Shown here piece after piece: positions 60,883 to 64,000 of a DNA stretch of 64,000 nt; the stretch's first letter is position 1; each line of letters begins with the position of its first letter. The DNA comes from Panagrolaimus kolymaensis. Its lineage: Eukaryota; Nematoda; Chromadorea; Rhabditida; Panagrolaimidae. Under the pieces are notes generated by a model. The model made no database searches and was not told the origin of the DNA. It was given only the letters and a program-made list of their open reading frames with translations. The translations under genes and the position numbers were made by a program. Location of the stretch: positions 744,001 to 808,000 of the forward strand of contig JAJQJQ010000018.1 in NCBI GenBank assembly GCA_028622995.1. The letters run 5' to 3'.

Positions 60883-61052
60883 GAGGTGCCATTTCACTTA
60901 AATTTAGTCAAATTGTAGTCATATCAAAAAAAGAAGCATTTTCTTACTAATTATTTATTAATATATTTATTTTTAAAGTAATAAAAATTATAAGACAAAA
61001 TTGTGAATTATTATATTTTACAAAGGAAGGATAACAAATTTTTTTTGTTGGA
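60883..61052. other. Convergent 3' interval between KDSR and ALP
   Basis: Short AT-rich stretch shared by two 3'UTRs. TTTATT-type signals for the minus-strand gene lie near 60968. Confidence 0.5.
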
Positions 61053-64000
61053 TTAAGCATGGACGCGGCAAAAGGGTAAACCATTTTTGGCATAAAATGA
61101 TTGTCCTTCAAGATTCGTATGGCATACAGTACAACTGAAACAATTTGAATGGAATGCAGATCCAATTGCTTCAACCCAACGATCGCCAGCTTCAATAGGG
61201 AATTTGCATGCAACACATTTGGTTGTAAAAAGATTGTTCCAATCTGAAAATGAATTTTTGCAAAAAACTTTTTTTTTACCTATTCGAACCTTGTTCGCAA
61301 TACGGCCTTCCATTTTCAAGATAGAATGCAGCATTTCCAAATGGTTGAGAACAATGATGACAAACAAAACATTCAGGATGCCATTGTTTTTGAAGAGCTG
61401 TGAGGCAATCAGCCGTAATAGGAATTCCACATTTGTTACAAATTGGAGCAATTAATGTTTCAAAACATTTTTCACAATATTTTTTTCCTTTTTCTTCAAC
61501 GAATCCTGTATCAAGAAGGCGTCGATTGCAAGCAGGATTAGCACATGTAAAATGTTCTGGACACCATGTAAGCCCTGTAGCTAAAACATATGCTCCACGA
61601 ATTTGTTGTTTACAATGTTCACAATATGGAATCATATTAGTTTGGCTGACTAAAGTTCCATGTTGTCGAATGCCATCAGTAAAAATTTGGTTGGATTCAT
61701 TCGTGGGAGGTTGGCTGTAACTCTTGCCTGCTGCTGGCATTTTTTGTTGTTCGTAAATTGTCGTGGATTTTCGTTGCTCTATAAAAAAATAATTTTGTTA
61801 ACTTTTACGGAAAATAAAATAAAAAGGAGAAAAGATAGCACATAGAAAAGCAACATATATGCAAGAAAGCTACAAAGCAAAAAACAATAAGCAAACCATC
61901 ATCAAGCGCGTTTAAGCTTTGGATTATTTTTGCAGATGGCGTGTTATCTTGATAGTTGGTGGTAGGAGGTTGTCTAAAAATCAAGATAAGAAGAAATAAA
62001 GAGAAACTTTCACTTTTTTTTGATAATTTTTTGGGTTTTAAACTAACGGTGAAAGTTTTTTATTGTTGTTTGCTTCTTGAATATTAACATAATCTGGCTG
62101 TGGCTTTTCATAATCGGTATCTTTGAGATATTTAATTGCATTATCAAGAAGCTCAGAAAGTTGATTTTGTTGTTGTTGTAAACTTTTTTGATGCTCTTTA
62201 ATTATATCTATCGCAATTTCTTTGTCATCGACGGTTTCATTCTTTGATCCTTCTTCGTCGTCAGTAATGGTCGGAATTGGAGTTTGAGCAAGTTGCTCCA
62301 AACATAATTTTTCCATACTTTCACTAATTATGGCCGGAATCTCATGAAGCTTATTTTTTTGTCTTTCATCCTCCTCTCGTTTTGCTTGTTCGACTTCCTC
62401 TCTAATCCATCGCTCTTTTTCAGCTTGTGAAATGGCGTCATCATCGTCTCCTTCTTTTATTGTGGATGCCATGGATTTTCTATCTAAGTCATCCATGGAA
62501 GGCGAAACAGAATCATCATAAGTTAAAGATCGCTGATCATTGAGAAATTGGCTCGTTCTTTCATCAAAATGTGGCAAACTGAAGCGATCATCTTCAATTT
62601 CTTCATCATCACGAATTGATGAAGCTTCTAAAATTTATTTTTTAATTATTTTCATTCTTCTTGAAAATTAAAATTATACCTGTTAATACATCTTTTTCCT
62701 CTAAAATTTCAGATTTTGCATGCCATTCTTCCTCATTTAATTGACTTCTCTCACTCGTGGGTTCAGGAGAACTATCTTCATTTCGATTTGGAGCTTGTGG
62801 AACTTCAAGACGTTCAACATCCTTTTCGTTTGTCATTGCATCAGAGTTTTGACTCTTTGGAGATATCATCATGGATTGAGCTTTTATTAAATCAGCATGC
62901 GAAATATTCACTGCTGGTGGTTGTCCAATGCTCAATAAACTCGCAGCAGATTTAAGACTTCCTTGACTACTTAAATCCAAATGGGATTTAACCCTTTCAG
63001 TGTAGGCATCCATTGGATTTCTCATTGGCTGATGAATTCGGTGAGGAGTAGCAATAACTCGTTTTGCATTCATTTTTGCTCTTTCAGATGATGGACTTAT
63101 TTTCATCGTTGATTTTTTAGGGGTTTCAGTGTCTTCAGAAATTAGTTGTTGCAACGATTTCTTTTCTCTATCAGCTTGCTCAACGGGGACTTTCCAATAT
63201 CGAATAGCTTCAGCATTTCTTAAAGCTTTTTCGGGTGCAGGTGGCCATTGAATACCTCGAACGCTTCTTGATCGAATAAAAGGTGCAAAATCGCGTGACA
63301 TTTTTCGAGCTTCCAAAGTAGCCGAAGATATTGATTGGGAGTTGTTATTGTTAGGTTTTCCAATAATAATTAAATCATCTATAAAAACATTAAAAAGCAA
63401 GCATGGACAGGACAAGCAAGCAATTGGACAATAACGAAAAAAGCATAAGCGGACTTTACTACTCATTTTATAAAAATTTGTAACTTACCATTATTACCAT
63501 ATTCTTGATTACCATAAACAGTTGTTCGGCTATAATTTTCTAATGGTGGACGACTAAAATAGAATTTCATAAAACATTAATTAACATTTTTAAAATTAAA
63601 GGCTTAGTTTATTTTTTGAAAATGTCAAAATATATTATAGCTTACATTGGAGGCTGTTGAGGAGATAATGGACCAGCGGTGAGTATTTCAGGCTGATAGA
63701 AGCCTCGAGGCGGCTCTTGTATACGAGTCGGTTGAGCTGCTGTTGGTGGTATTTTTCTATAATGTAATTTTTTTATAAGGTCAAAAAAGAAGTGTAAGAA
63801 ATTTGAATGGAATTTAAAAAGTTTTAATGACAAAAACAAAAAGGAAGATGGAGAAAAGAAAAAAGGCTTACACTGCAAGGTCGGGATTAAAATGGGTGTT
63901 AGAATTTGAATGCATTGTTCCTTTAATATTGTTACTTCCTCCTCCAAATTGTTGTTGGCGCTGTGGACCGTGTATATCGCAGTAAAACTTTTCATTAATA
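61053..64000 (-). CDS. alp-1: ALP/Enigma family LIM protein, partial (5' end beyond the window)
   Basis: Muscle Z-disc/dense-body scaffold. Exons seen: (64000)-63872, 63756-63646, 63553-63489, 63378-62680, 62627-62048, 61973-61897, 61778-61290, 61243-61053. Phases agree through all seven junctions. The last two exons hold three LIM domains (CEHCKQQIRGAYVLATGLTW; CNKCGIPITADC; CVACKFPIEAGD) and end FCRVHA. The 63378-62680 exon has the region found between PDZ and LIM domains in ZASP/ALP proteins (EARKMSRDFAPF, QWPPAPEKALRNAEAIRYW). The 62627-62048 exon is acidic and coiled-coil-like, with a poly-Gln stretch. The PDZ domain is expected upstream of 64000. Reading through the donor at 62047 gives an immediate stop, so splicing there is required for the LIM part. 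The ATG at 61740 could also serve a short LIM-only isoform. Confidence 0.88.

Overview
The window is nuclear DNA of a nematode. The evidence is the gene set (cofactor-independent phosphoglycerate mutase, a front-end fatty acid desaturase closest to FAT-4, G3BP/GTBP-1, ELKS-1, ALP-1, MANF and a 12-TM otopetrin-like protein), introns mostly 45-80 bp long, AT-rich intergenic DNA full of T runs, and trans-splice-like acceptors close to some start codons. Most introns end in T-runs plus TAG rather than TTTTCAG, which argues against a close Caenorhabditis relative. The species cannot be named from this sequence. Nearly all gene models below were assembled by hand from reading frame, GT/AG sites and phase; almost every one closes in frame.

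Layout: 0.5-4.2 kb, iPGM (+) and a ShKT-bearing Cys-loop channel (-), convergent. 4.2-12.4 kb, a long AT-rich stretch without a recognisable gene. 12.4-16.3 kb, an adhesion GPCR (+). 16.3-22.5 kb, non-coding DNA holding an intact gag-only LTR retrotransposon (18127-21778, minus orientation, identical LTRs, 4-bp target duplication). 22.5-30.9 kb, filamin (+) with an alternative terminal exon. 31.3-34.2 kb, MANF (-) and inositol polyphosphate multikinase (+), divergent. 34.2-36.05 kb, DNA polymerase delta subunit 2 (-), 25 bp from the kinase stop. 37.9-40.9 kb, ELKS (+). 42-43.5 kb, delta-5-type desaturase (+). 43.8-45.1 kb, CID-domain protein (+). 45.7-48.0 kb, an unrecognised single-pass membrane protein (-). 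48.4-49.1 kb, a decayed partial copy of the CID gene 3' region. 49.4-51.1 kb, G3BP (-). 51.69-52.13 kb, a hAT-type MITE. 53.1-53.8 kb, HSCB (+). 53.9-55.4 kb, HutF-like amidohydrolase (-). 55.7-58.1 kb, otopetrin-like channel (-). 59.0-60.9 kb, an unrecognised acidic nuclear-type protein and 3-ketodihydrosphingosine reductase (+). 61.05-64.0 kb, ALP/Enigma LIM protein (-), running off the right edge.

The genes are mostly housekeeping, cytoskeletal or neuronal genes without a shared pathway. The possible functional linkages are a two-gene operon at 58985-60882 and tightly convergent pairs (kinase/POLD2, HSCB/HutF-like). The most unusual items are the gag-only LTR element whose ORF starts inside its own LTR, the hAT MITE packed with CCCGAC repeats, the ShKT plus Cys-loop channel with an incomplete Cys-loop, the adhesion GPCR that has lost one cysteine pair of its GPS, the filamin terminal-exon switch, and a 190-bp block present twice with a single difference.
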